Assembly (NCBI GenBank): GCA_029532415.1
Contig: JAQOTA010000048.1
Span: forward strand, 918,001-982,000
Length of the DNA: 64,000 nt
Source: Marasmius tenuissimus
Lineage: Eukaryota > Basidiomycota > Agaricomycetes > Agaricales > Marasmiaceae
Direction: 5' to 3'
Part shown: positions 43,409 through 55,504 of the stretch, one piece after another
How positions within the stretch are numbered: the stretch's first letter is position 1
Layout: each line of letters starts with the position of its first letter
Translations under genes and position numbers: made by a program
Notes under the pieces: generated by a model
What the model was told of the DNA's origin: nothing
Seen by the model: the letters and a program-made list of their open reading frames with translations, nothing else
Database searches by the model: none

Positions 43409-44851
43409 TCAATGTAGTGGGTAATGATGCGTTAGGCTCAGCGCTCTCCTTGGGGTTGATGTCATTCTGAAGGACGGGGGATATGTCCAAGGGAGCTGGT
43501 CAGACTTCGCCCGCGCGTGCGAATACGGACCAGGTCCAGCAACAGTGGGTGGTCGTTCTGTGAGGACAAGATCCTCAGTGCTACTCGAAGAATCGTCGTC
43601 GCTCTCCGAAGGTCCACGGGCGAACATAGAAGAAGTCAACGATGGATGTTCCCAGAAACCTTTCTCTGCCGGGCTCTCGACGGTAACTGAGAGTCTCCTG
43701 ACGCAACTGACACCACCAGCCCATGTTTTGGGTGATGCGCTAGATTTGAGGGTGCACCCAGCCATGCAGAGAACGGACTCTAACGAGGTCGGTGGCGTAC
43801 TGCTCGAACTCTCATCCGAAGATTCTGACGGCGAGCGGGTCAAACTCGGAGACTGTGATTCGTCCTCCCAGCTAGACAGTTGCACCTCATCTGTGAGCTC
43901 GGCTGGGCTCGAAGAACGAGTGGATGTAGCGATGGGAACGTTGGGGCTAGTGACCAGCGGTGCGAGAAGGGGGGAGAGAGGTAAAGGTACCGGGAAAACG
44001 TGTTCGAGATTCGTATCAAGCCTCGGCAAAGAATTCCGCGCCGATGACTCGAAAAGACCTTCGCAAGGTGAGGGAAGGGATGTCGGATCTGGGGGTTCAT
44101 GCTTTTCGAGGCCACCGAATCGGAAATTGGTGAGACGTTCACGGGCTTGTAGTTCCGCCTCTTCGTATTTGTTTTCCCGGTCAACCTGCTCGGTAAGCAG
44201 GCTACTGACAGCGCTGGTTCCTGTGTCAGTTTTGGAAGGTCCGGCGATGGAACTCTGGTCTTCAACTTGTTGAATGACGGAATCCCGTCTCGAAAACGGT
44301 CCGGTCGTGTCATCTGTCAAAGGAACAGACGACTTTCGTAGTACCGTGGATAGTCTCTTCAAAAATGTTTTCTTGCCCGTGCCTGGGTATGAAGGGCGTC
44401 GTCTGATAGTGCGCAGGGGTAAATGTCCAGTGCTAGTCGCGATTTGAAGATTTTCTCGACTCGCTTGGAAGTAGGAGACTGAAAGTCTCGTGAGCCCTTG
44501 CCCCCAAAAAAGAAGCTTCGAATAAAGTTTGAATTAGCAAAGTAGGGAAATGTCGACGAGCGTCCCCAACACTCACCTATGCCTCCAACTGCCCCCCTCT
44601 TCGACTGCTACTGAATTCCTCTCGAAAACAGTCCCTCTCTTCGACCCAAAGCTGAGAATGCTAGGTATCGAGGACTTGGGTCGAGCTTTTCCAAAGCTTC
44701 GCGTCGTAGGCCGCTTCGAGATTGTGGGTAGATCGACACTGCTCCCGCTGAAAGTGTTCGCCCTTGCTTTGAGTGTGAACGACCGAAGACTAGCGACTTC
44801 GCCGAACAATGCAGGTCGAACTGGCGTTCTTTCCGTGGTATGGTCGAACAT
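43409..44851 (-). CDS. Ser-rich disordered hypothetical protein
   Basis: Two exons (44851-44577, 44486-43409) give 450 aa. It starts MFDHTTERTPVRPAL, and the intron begins GTGAGT and has a TTGCTAAT branch-like site, with a CACGAG acceptor that alone keeps the frame. The protein is dominated by Ser, Pro, Thr and acidic residues. Notable pieces are GKKTFLKRLSTVLRKSS (basic, amphipathic), ENKYEEAELQARERLTNFRF, and repeated SESSDESSSS and SESDDDSSSS runs that resemble casein-kinase-2 sites. No enzyme motif or membrane segment is seen. It is convergent with the RdRP gene, about 180 bp apart. Function unknown. Confidence 0.55.
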
Positions 44852-46464
44852 AGTGAGGGAAAACGTGGTAGAGGTCAAGTTGGAGCTGAACAGGAAAATA
44901 AAAAGGCGACAGGTAATCGAGAACAGGGTCGTGTTTTTATGATTATAATAGCCCTACAGAGAAACAGGAGCCTGTGAGAATAACCCCGGGAGAACCTCCG
45001 CGATTGTAGGGGAATTCGATCGCTGAGGTTGTGGGAGTAAAAGACATGCTCAAAAAGGGGGGACTTAAACACCGGGAAAGAGGTTGAAGAGGTCAAGTTG
45101 GGGTCAAGAAGTGGGGGTGGGCAATTCACGCGCGGCGAATCTTTATTTGCTTATGTTTGGACTGGCCTGAAAAGTGTCCGCCCTCATTAAGTCTTCGTAG
45201 ACCCAAAAGATAGGGCATTTCACGTATGAATGAGGCTTCTTATAGATATATCTTGAAAATGTAAAGATGAATTTTGTTAGAATGCAAATTTGGCTGAGAT
45301 ACGCGTCTGACGCGTACCATATCTTGGTCCCACATGCACGCAGAAAAAATTCCTCTTTACAATTTACTTAAAATTAGTCAAGATCATATCCTAGATACTT
45401 AGTTTGGGCATTATTTGCCTGTGAAACTTGATTTTAACTGGGTAAGATTGTCGCGAAAACGCGCGTGAGAGCGTGATGTCACACTGTGACTTATCGCGTT
45501 CCGACGTGTTTCCCTATCAATTTCACGCCTTATCCTTCCTATAATTGCTCTATAGCTGAGTTATTCATAACAAGAGAGCTATCAAGGGTCCTGTTTGAGT
45601 AACCAGTGTGGTACAACATGGAGGGTACGTGAAAGCGTTCAAAATGTGGGGCGGACAGGTTTTCAGTGGCTGTGTACATTAATAAGCGGACACGGCACTA
45701 GTGGGAATTGCCCACCCCCACAAGAAGCCGTAAGGTCGTGCGCATCAACGTCGGCTTTTACGGTGCGGTGTTACCGGTTGCCCAATGGGCGCTTTCTAGG
45801 CGCCAGTGGCTTTACTCAAACTCCATGCAACTCTCGTGGATGGTAAGTAAGGGCAAGTGGATGCGCGGAAGCAAGAAATACAAAGACCACTTTAGGAGTC
45901 CGTTGACTTGTTTCCCTGTCGTTTGGAACAGGAGGGTTTCGGAATTTGTTCAGAGTCGCTCCTCCCGTTCATCGCAATTCAGTGACATGAGCCCTACACC
46001 CTTTCCACAACATACGAAGGGAAAAGTAAAGGGTGAGATGGCTTGGCGCTGGATTGACTCGAACAGAACATGTCCCCACGCGGCAATACCAAAGGGTGCC
46101 AGAAAGACAACGGACAGACAGGCTAAGGAAGGACTCCAAGGCAAAGAACGGAAAAACAAAGGACGCGGCAAAAGGTTCGGGATACATCAAAGAGAAAGTA
46201 GTCATCCAAAACGCGTCCTTTTCGAAAGCACTAGACTATTACCATGCGGTATAATTTATTACACGCGTCCCGTTGAGCATGAACGGGCCTTCAGATCTCC
46301 CTTGTCGATATCCTGACATATCCCGTTCACTGAGATTTTCCTTTAGCGAGTTTTTCACCCGAATGGTTACTTAACTTGAGTAGCTTGTATATAATGGGAT
46401 ATGCGTCGATTGAGCATCCCAGTTGCCCCCCGAGCTTCAGCTACACCCCAGATCCACAGCTTCC
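44852..46464. other. Gene-poor 1.6 kb, no gene recognised
   Basis: The left 300 bp is the upstream region of the Ser-rich gene. A plus-strand frame of about 200 codons (45708-46316) has no ATG at its start and no family resemblance; it is basic and Arg/Lys-rich and may be chance or a transposon relic. A short palindrome gtcacactgtgac is at about 45479-45491. Confidence 0.45.
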
Positions 46465-47358
46465 ATGAACCGTCACACTTGTTTATCCCGAAACACCACT
46501 ACCGTGCTGAGTCCTAGGGCACGACCAGGTCCCCCAAAACCAGGGGACATCTACTGCGTGAAGCAGTCCATTTACCACGCGTTTCATCACCTTCTGGACT
46601 CGGTGGGAGACAAAGACACTTGTAAACTACCTGTCGGTACTCCCCAATTTGACAGGCCCTGCATCGTTCTCCGGGCTCTTGACAACGGGCACCATTTAAT
46701 CTGCTTGATGGCGACTTTCGACAAACGGGATTGGCCCCAACTACCCCCCTTCTTCCTACCGTTCATCATTCCCATCTTCAGTAACACACCTGAGGGCCAG
46801 AGCGCCTCTGACAATGGTCTCGAGTTTGTCCGTACCACCCCCGAATGGTTTTGTACTGCCCCGCGACAGGCGGTCCTAGCTATTCCGTTCGTCTACAAAC
46901 TCCCACTAATAAAGCGCTGGAAATCTCAGCTACCTCCATGGTCATACCGCGTCGATGATTTAGAATCATTGGAACGGATGATCACATTACGAATGAGTAA
47001 CTGGGATAGGTACATCTCAGTCGATACAGAACGAAGATTAGGCACGTACCAACGAATATTGCAAGAACACCAAGCGGTTAGTCTGAATCTGATCCCTATT
47101 CTTGCTGACTGACTCTCCGTCCCATTGGCCTCGCTGAGTTTTTTTCAACAGAAATATCGTAGGAGGAGAATAGGAATCCGGTATTTGACCCCTCGTTCGG
47201 CAACAGTCCCGGTAAGTATAAGCACGCAACCCGTCCCTTCACCAGTCGACACTGACGTAGGGACACCCAGGCTTCCCACATTCCGCATCCGAGAGGCCAT
47301 TGTTCATTGGAACACCCTGGTGTGGGAGCGACTGGTAGGAGCCCGAGAAGTACAATGA
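46465..47358 (+). CDS. Hypothetical protein of a local two-copy family (copy 1, intact)
   Basis: Two exons (46465-47076, 47152-47358) give 272 aa in frame. It starts MNRHTCLSRNTTTVLS. The conserved body includes RPGPPKPGDIYCVKQSIYHA, RPCIVLRALDNG, HHLICLMATFDKR, PFFLPFIIPIFS and SNWDRYISVDTERRLGTYQ. The C-terminal exon is basic (KYRRRRIGIRY). The first exon donor is GCG|GTTAGT and the acceptor TTTTTTTCAACAG. A further intron may start at GTAAGT (47213), so the last 48 residues are less certain. The PKPGDIY segment followed by a hydrophobic beta-like stretch suggests a small SH3-like or PemK-like barrel, which is only a guess. A damaged paralogue follows at 48073. Confidence 0.6.
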
Positions 47359-48072
47359 CTGGTATGTCGGTAAGTTTTCACTGCTCGAGAGCTTTCGTGC
47401 CTCAGCAATAACAGTCAATGATCGTTGACTGTAGATCGTTAATGACCTGACCGTACTACAAGAAGACGACACCAATGGTGATCGCCATTCGGGTAGGGGT
47501 GGCCAGGGTGGCCAAAGTGTCATGATCCAGCCTTGACACGAGTATGAAACAGACTTGAGGAGGCGCAGCTGAGCTTGGAAGATTTGGGATGGCACAAGAG
47601 ATTTGAATAAACACAGTGCTTATATAGCATACTTAGTGCTGAATAATGCCGCCTGTAAGCAATCGAGCGGCCACATTGAGTCAAAGAGTTGGCAAATTGA
47701 AAGGATCGAAAGAATGAAAGCGAAAGAGTGAAAGAATTCAGAGTGAAAGAAAGCTGAAGGCGGTGCACATGCTCAGCCTGCTGCCAGGTCAGGCGGCAGG
47801 GCCCAGGCGTTGTTTGTGAATATGTACGGCCCGGGCCCGCCGCCGCTCTTTGAGTTCGAGCATTTCTCACCGCTTCTTTGACTGCGTTTTCATTGAGAAT
47901 CGGAAAATCGGTTGCTCAGCTTGAACCTCGGGATGAGTGTTAGACTTGCTAACTCACGTCTCTTTGACTTGAATGCTTTAAATAGCATAATCATGAAGCA
48001 GGCTGAAAACGTCAGTGCTGGCTCCCAACTTCCAAGCTCTACCGCAACTGGCTACACAAGTCCACAATCCAC
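47359..48072. other. Spacer between the two paralogues
   Basis: Contains an A/G-rich stretch (47697-47760, gaaag repeats) and no gene that I recognise. Confidence 0.5.
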
Positions 48073-48990
48073 ATGAATCACCATTTCGTCGACTCACGCC
48101 CTCTAGGGCCCAGCCAGAGCCCCCAAGCCAGGGGACATCTACTGGGTGAAGATGTCCATTTACCAGGCCTTCTCTCACCTCCTTGACGTCTCTGCAGGAG
48201 GAGGAAACGTTCCAAAACTACCTATCGGTATCCCCCGTTTTGCCCGACCCTGTATTGTTCTCCGGGCTCTTGAGAACGGTCAATATTTGATTTGCTTGAT
48301 GACCACCCTCGACAAACGGGAACGGTCCCAACTTTCCCCCTTCTTCCTACCATTCATCATTCCTGTCTTCAGTGATAGGTCTCCCAAGAGTTGGAGCGCA
48401 TACGATGCTCTAGAACTTATTCACACCACACCAGAGTGGTGTTGTTCTGCCCCGCGGTAGGACGTCCTCGCTATTCCGTTTGTTTACAGGCTTTCATTGA
48501 TGAAGCGCTGGAAAGCTCGGTCGCCTTCACGAACGTATCGTGTCAAAGACTTGAACGCGCTGGAAGAAATGATTGCGTTGCGAATGGACAACTGGAATCG
48601 GTATATCTCGATCGATACAGAACAGAGATTGGCCTATTACCATCGAACACTGCAGAAACACCGGGCAGTAAGTATGATTTCGAGCCTTCCTCCCTTCAAA
48701 TCGTCCAGTTCCATTGACTTACATATTTTTTGCTACAGGAATATCGTAGGAGGAAATGCCAGATCCGCGGAATTCGATATTAAATCATTGTTGAACAACT
48801 GTCCAGGTCCGTATAGCCACGTACCCGCTCCTTCACTGGTCAATACTGATGTACAGATACCTAGGCTTCCAAATGTCCCGCATCCGAGAAGTCGTTGGCA
48901 GGATGGGTCAAGGTGGACCAGGTGTCCATTGGCCCGGGCACGACAAATAGTGTGGCCAAAGTCCACGAGCCCAGGACTCCAATCCATTAG
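48073..48990 (+). pseudogene. Damaged second copy of the local hypothetical family
   Basis: Clearly homologous to 46465-47358: PPKPGDIYWVKMSIYQAF, RPCIVLRALENGQYLICLM, PFFLPFIIPVFS and MDNWNRYISIDTEQRLAYYH are all readable. A TAG at 48458-48460 replaces the CAG codon of copy 1 (SAPR* against TAPRQ), and the N-terminal part is out of frame with the body, with another TAG just before GPARAPKPG at about 48113. The C-terminal exon ends early (GIRY then TAA). At least three independent lesions make this a pseudogene. Confidence 0.75.
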
Positions 48991-49144
48991 CAGCTTTTCA
49001 CACGACGACTCGTTCTGCGTGATTTCAAACTGACTGACTGAACACTATCTCTTGTACTTGTATGCTCGAAATTAACACATGATACTGATTGAATGTAAGC
49101 TCGATGAACGTCCAATTTACGACTGACTACATCACGATAAAACC

Positions 49145-51446
49145 TCAGGCAAGCAAGTCAAGTGCCTCCCCTGAACGTGGAACGAAACAACATTTGAACG
49201 GTTGAGGGTGACTAAAACAATATTAGCTTGAACAGGACGCAGCGGTCAGAAGCAGCGAAACTTCACCAGACAGTTCCGTCCTTATAGTCGACCTCGGGGT
49301 CAACCTCATTTCCGTCCGAATCTAGCGCCTTCTTCATGTCGAAAGTCGCCAACAAGTACACCATTGCAATCCACAACGAGTTGTCAGCGAGGTACTTTCC
49401 CGGACACGCGCTGGATGGTTTAACGTGAGTAATAAGGATAAGAGAAGAGTCCGAGGAACTCACCGACGGCCGTAGCCAAAAGCGAATTCGGAAGGATGGG
49501 GGGGAAGCTCTTCACCAGGTTTCTTGATGAACCTGTCCGGTCTGAACTCCTCTACGTCGGGTCCGTACACATCTGGATCGTGGAGAATCGCCCTAACGTC
49601 GTCATAAGGGAATTCAGCAATCATGTAGGCGCAGAAGTTTCAACTCACCCTGTATTCGGTACGATAGTTGCTCCTGAGTGCGTCGTGCAATGGTCAGATG
49701 TGGTTTATGAATTGTATAGTAAATCAAATTCGCAACGTACCGGCAGGAATGAGATATCCATCATAAACATCATCTTCCAAGGAACGATGAGGAATGGCTG
49801 AGTGTTTTCCCTTTAGGTCAGCGGGACACCACGCGCAGAGAAGAAAACGTTACCTAGCGGGACGGCTGGGCGCCAACGTAGCGTTTCTGCAAGAAGCGCC
49901 TCGATGAACGGCAACTTGACACGATCATCAAAGTCGGGAAGTCGAAATGAGCCCACTACTTCATTGAGCTCATCCTGGGCACGCCCCTGAATGTCTGGAT
50001 GAAGCACCATCGCCAGAACAAAGGTGTGCATCATCGCCACGGTCTAAACCATAAGATGAATGACTGTTAGTGGCCGCTATTCGGTATGATGGAGGGTACG
50101 AACTGTGTCGGAACCTGCGATGTATGCAATGGCGGCGCAGCTCTTGATGACGTCTTCCATCTGCGGATCTTCGGAGAACTTCTCAAGATTTTGGCTAGCG
50201 AAGGACGGTGCTATGGTCCCATCGGCCTTAATTACGATAAAGCCATGAGTAGATGCGGACTCGACGGGCGGAACATCGCCTACTATGCCTTGTTTCATCC
50301 ATTCCCACGGGCGTTCCTTGACTTCCCTCGCCGAAGGAGCCCAAGCTTTTGCTTTCCTTTTGAAGTCTGCTCCGGGAAACCACGCTTGAAAAGGCATCAA
50401 AATTTCAGGATAATTATTGGATCCCTTCGATTGAATATAGTACTCACCTGGTACATGCTTCAGGATGGGAAGATAGTCGACTGCGAAAGCCCCATGATTC
50501 ACGGCCTGTGTTATAGCTTCCAAAGCTTTGGTCGCAAGAGCAACATAGGGATCATTCGTTGTCCGCAGCGTGTAGCCGTATGTTAGCTTCAGGATAATGG
50601 TACCTGCGTGGCTAGTGGGGTGAAGCACAAGCCGTCAACACCGAGCGGTCCGAAGAAGGGCAGGCTCAACATACTGTTTAACATGATCGTAGTGATCATC
50701 CGGAGAAGCCACGAGTTTCTGTAAGAGTGCCTTCGCGGCAGATTTCTGGACCACACGGAACTCGGGCACATTCCGTTGCTGGAAAAACTGATGGAAGGTT
50801 TTACGGTGAATCCTGGACAACAGTGAACCTTCAGGGGCAAGGACGATAGAGTTTGGGTTCTGAAACCAATCTCACCTCCATTTATCACCATAGGACATGT
50901 CTGGCAGTCGTAGTCGAAATCGAATCAATGGTGAGAACCGGTTCGGCTTCGTGGATGTCGTTACTCACGCACGAAATCCCATGTCCATCTGTCGTCCACG
51001 GATCTTGAGTTAGTGATCCCGTCGTTTTAGTGCAATGGCATGTTACTCACCCCATTAAATCGTCCGCCATAATCATATCTGGTGGTGAACGATGTCATTG
51101 AACAAGCCCTAGTTTTCGGGAGGGAAAACTTACGGGGTCGATCGGAGTAGTTCCTAGATCTTTTCTCTAGGAGCTCCGTGGTGACTTTGTGCGAGTTCAG
51201 TAGGACAGTTTTGTCACCGAATACCTCGGCGTAGACGATATCGCCGTATTTGAGAGCAAGCTTGCGATAAGTGACCCAACGATGTTCGCCTTCTCGCTGC
51301 TTGAGGTCGTGCAGATTGCCCCATAGTAGGTGTCCAGGAGGCCCCGGTGGGAGAGGGAGCCCCCTTCGACGAGCATTGCGAAGATAGTGACGAAGGAAGA
51401 GAGTGGCACAAAGACCTAGAAGGAAGAGAAGAACTCTCGAGTACAT
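49145..51446 (-). CDS. Cytochrome P450 (P450-3)
   Basis: A multi-exon gene with the same layout as the other P450s of the window. It starts MYSRVLLFLLGLCATLFL (membrane anchor), then PLPPGPPGHLLWGN and NYSDRP. Small exons give HMIMADDLMG, GWTWDFV and HMSYGDKWR. AGSDT lies in the I-helix, ETLRW in the K-helix, FRPDRF follows, and FGYGRRACPGKY is the heme loop. The final exon, after a TGG-to-C splice, is HPQPFKCCFVPRSGEALD and ends LLA at 49145. In the exon before FRPDRF the motif usually read NTW is here NTG, a possible substitution. Predicted microsomal monooxygenase of unknown substrate, transcribed towards the left. Confidence 0.85.
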
Positions 51447-52202
51447 CGTAGTGAAGACAGAAGGAGGGTTGCAGGAGGACACGTCGGCACCCAGGTATTT
51501 ATGGCTTTTTCTTGACGTTGGGGTCCATGTGCATCAACAGTGAAGAATGAAACCCCCCCTATGCTATAATTGTTGTTAGTAAAGGGCAGGCAAGGCCAGG
51601 CCGATCCCGTTCGAATTGCTTGACGTAGCTTTGGATGCGGATAGTACCAGCACTTCATGGCCTTGCCCTCGATAGGTCTTAGTACCGGCCGGTATTAATC
51701 ACTTCCAAGAGATTTTCGTCATAATGTAGCTAACCCCGACGATTGTTCGAGTCAAGCTTGAGCGCTTGAACTTGTATATATGGGGGCGACCAATGCCGAG
51801 CGGGAGCTTGCGTTTGCTTCTGTGCCATCGAAACCGGCTGGAACTAAGTAGGAGCGAGAATGACAATATCATGCGTCTGGTTCACATTTTCTAAAAAAAA
51901 AAAGTAGATTTGGCGAACAAGACCGCAAGGAGCCCTCAGGAAGACACGGGGGCGCGTGGCGTTGATGGTGGTTGCAGTTCGACTCAGAATAGGCGCTAAT
52001 TTCCCGCCATTCAAATTTCCGAATGCGGCACGATCACGTGTAACTCGCGTCGCAAGGCAAAGTCAACACGCGCCAAACCGAACCAAACTCTGCTTCACTA
52101 CCAGCTTCCAACAACACCGTTGAAGCTTCTCATTCTCTCCCTCACTCTCACGATCAATCAATACGAACTGCACGAATCTCCGAAACACAGCACCAACACA
52201 CC
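51447..52202. other. Divergent promoters of P450-3 and the FH3 protein gene
   Basis: Holds a TATA-like CATAAATACC (minus strand, 51494-51504) before P450-3 and a CT-rich leader before the FH3 gene. An A-tract lies at 51892-51904. No other gene. Confidence 0.55.
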
Positions 52203-54343
52203 ATGTTCAAATCGATTTTACCCTCCAAGAGGATACCGTCCTCTGATTTCACCATGCTCACTGCGCTCGCCGAATCGGGCCAGCCCACAGGCAAGGAAAA
52301 TCAACCTGGCTTGAACAACACTCAAGCAGGTCCAGCTCAAGCAAAGACAGGGAAGCCAGGACTCCTCTCGAAAGGGTTCCCAGAGAAGAAGAGACGAGAT
52401 ACAAAAAGCAAGGACCCGGGTCTGGAGATGAACCAGGCGTTCGACCAGCTTTTGGTGAGTGTTATATGCTTCTAGTGAGGAACTAAGTATCTTAACGAGG
52501 GCTTTTTATCAGGATGAACTCCAGATACCTTCAACACTACGCCCAAAACTTGCAGGAATGGACTCGAATGTTAAGGCGGCCATGTTGAAGTCATCGCAGG
52601 GCATGAATCTCACTGTGAAGGGCTCTACAACATCGCAAACACCACCAGGAACACCTCTTAGAAGAACACGAAGCATTGACTCCCTCGACTCTCCCTTCAA
52701 GGGATTAGAGTACGAGTTACGGCCACCTAGAGCCCCATTTGCCTCATTCGAGTCGCAGAACACCCCTCCAGGCTCTCCATCCAGAAAAGCAAGTGGCCAT
52801 TCACGAGGAATATCCCTCGGCTCTGGCTTCATGTCCCGGAGTCAAATCAACCTTCCGTTTTCGGGGTCCACTGTAGACCTGACGAATGGCGGAAGAACGT
52901 CCAAGGATAAGACAGCAACAACGTCAAGAAACCTCTCTCCCGTTAACTTCGTCAGCATTCTTTCTGGAACTTCGAGCACATCGCTCGAAGTAGAGAGTGT
53001 GAAGAAGTTGCGACTTATGTTGCGTAATGAACCTGCAAGGTCGGCTATAACACATGGATGTCTACTTACTCTTAACTAACGACATGGAATCACAGCTGGA
53101 CAGAAGATTTCATGGATGCAGGGGGATACGTTGCCCTGCTGACGAGGCTGAACGAAATCCTGGAGGTCGAATGGAGGTAGGCCGCTAACCGTTACCGTCT
53201 GAACGTCCTCTAAAGCTTCAACAGAGAAGAACAACATGACGATCAGCTACTCCACGAGCTTCTCCGATGCTTCAAAGCACTGTCAACGTCCTCAGTTGGA
53301 TGTGCCGCATTGCGAAGCTCGAGTCCTACCCCGTTCATGCAGCTGGTAGTACTTCTGTACTCCGACAAGAAGCCTGGGGATGTACCCTCCCGGCAACTCA
53401 TTGTCGAACTTCTCCTGGGCTTATTCGAACTTTACCCGACATCTTCTCTTCCCGCCATCGGAAACGGGCGGCCTTCCACTCCTCGTCGCGAAATCTGGGA
53501 GACCTCATCGGCATCATTAAGCTCTAGCAAGCTCATCACTCTCCCTGCACCGCACAAATCCCTCTTCTCATTCATGCGATCGTTGCTGCTTACCCCTGCT
53601 CCTCCTACCGCCGAAGCTGCTGAATCGACATCAGTGGAGCCTCATGAATTCATAGAGAACCTGCATCGTCCCCGAGTATACAAGACGTATCTCCAAGAAC
53701 TCTCCGATGTTTGCCGCGATTACTTCTGGGTCTTCTGTCATCCAAACAACACTATCTGGTTGCTTTCCGAAACTGATGAGGGCAAGGTAGAGAAGCCTCG
53801 AGCGCCTGGCGGAATGACAGGGGGCGTAGAGTTCGAAGCTATGAACTACTTCGTGAGTGACGTCTCTATCGCTGATTTTACTCATTGAGCCCCCGGAATA
53901 GACGACCCACCTCAAATTCCTCAACGCGCTCTCTCAAGCAGCGGCTGACCTCAACATGCCCAAAGAACATGACCTTTCCCCATACAGACTTCATTCTGAT
54001 CTATTCCTTTCGGGCTTTGAAAGGATCATTCTGGTTGGTCGATCGTCAATCAATCTCCGCATAAGTTGATCTAACGGTTACGTCATAGGTATCGCGGAAA
54101 GCGTCGACGACGTATTACCCGACGCTTCATCTCGAATTAGCCAGATATATTGCCTTTGCCAGCCGGGCTGGCCTCGAGCTACCGTGGACGTTGTCAAGGC
54201 TCGTTGGATTGCCGCCCTCGACACTGTGCAAGAACCCTGCCCCTTCATCCGGTCGTAACACGCCGAGCGGCACAAAAGGTAGCAGTCGGACTCGAGGAGA
54301 GTCTGTCCCACGAACTCCGCCCAGGCGGGACAGCCGAGCTTGA
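52203..54343 (+). CDS. GBD/FH3-type armadillo-repeat protein (formin N-terminal-like)
   Basis: Six exons (52203-52454, 52513-53039, 53096-53176, 53225-53852, 53902-54033, 54089-54343) give 624 aa, all in frame. The N-terminus (MFKSILPSKR) is basic and disordered. DELQIPSTLRPKLAGMDSNV followed by KLRLMLRNEPASWTEDFMDA is the formin GTPase-binding region. EEQHDDQLLHELLRCFKAL, PTPFMQLVVLLYSDKKPG and YKTYLQELSDVCRDYFWVF are armadillo repeats of the FH3 fold, ending with ARYIAFASRAGLELPWTLSR. The actin-nucleating FH1 and FH2 domains are absent, so this is a stand-alone Rho-binding/armadillo protein, probably for polarity or septation. It seems well conserved, with no damage seen. Confidence 0.83.
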
Positions 54344-55504
54344 AGGAAGATTGACTTCTGTCTCGCGCACACTACGTGCCTTTTTCTTTTGCTCGTATGT
54401 TCTTCCAGGTTATGTTGCTTATCATCATTCTTTATCTTCCTTTTCTCTCTCTCTGTCTCCCCCTCTACAATATCTACTGACTCCTTTGGGAAATCTGCAT
54501 ATGCCGGACCCTATCATCTCCTGTCGCTATGTTGTTGTCGCATACATTTATCACTATCCACATCTCCATTTCCCCCTAGGTAATCAGCCGCCCCCTGAAC
54601 CAACTTTCCCTTCCCGAGTATCTTTCCTTGATACGTCCAATCATGTACTGTGTATGTATTAGAGGGTATCAATCGAAGAAAGGTCTGCATGCTTGCCCTA
54701 TCAACCAGGACTCGAAAAATTGTTCCCACGCTACCTTGACCTCGACTATATTGTCGCGATATGCGGGAGGAGTCCCTGCTCAACTCGCGAGGCCCCGTAC
54801 GCTCGCCAACTCGCACGCTGTCCGGTACATATGACTAACGTGTTGAGTCCGATTCTGAATCGCACATACTATCTTGTGCCACATCCGTCATTCTGAATGG
54901 TCTGAATTGTAGTGTGCCGTTGGAACTGTATGGTGAGTGCGTTTACCGCTCTGTCATCTTCCTTAGAATACTATTGAGGAGAAGAGAATGTTTAGTAGAA
55001 GTTTCAAGTGCACAGTGCGACCTAGGGAGAGGAGAAAGGGAGGCGGAAGGGATGGAGAGGGAAGAGGGAGCCTGCAACCCTCGCCACACCGCTTTGCTTC
55101 AGAGTCGTGTCTTGTCGACTGGACCTGAGCTCCACTCGAGAATGACAGACTCGCTTTTTCCTGCATCAGAGGCACCGATTTATACTGTCAAAGCAGTCAA
55201 TAGGATGACGGAAAGGCATAACAATTTACTCCAGGATCTCCATTGCTGAACACTGTGAACAGTGAAGAAGCTCAATCACATTCATCGGTACGTCTCTGTA
55301 CCGCTATACCGCCAAACCATTCCTGGAAACGTTATCAGGCTAATTTGTGGGGAGATTGGCGATCTGATCCATCCAACGAGGAACTACACAATTTCCCAGC
55401 ATTCGTCATTCGGCACGCATACAGTTCGGTCCCTGTACGGACAACCGCGTCGTGTGCTAATAAAATGAGGTCTCTTCTTTGTATATCTTCTTCTCTTTAC
55501 GCCC
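54344..55504. other. Intergenic, no gene recognised
   Basis: 3' flank of the FH3 gene (pyrimidine-rich to about 54600) and the upstream region of P450-4. Short frames here show no family resemblance. Confidence 0.5.

Noticed and set aside
45708..46316. About 200-codon plus-strand frame
   Set aside because: No ATG at its start, no recognisable domain, no splice partners and no second copy to support it.
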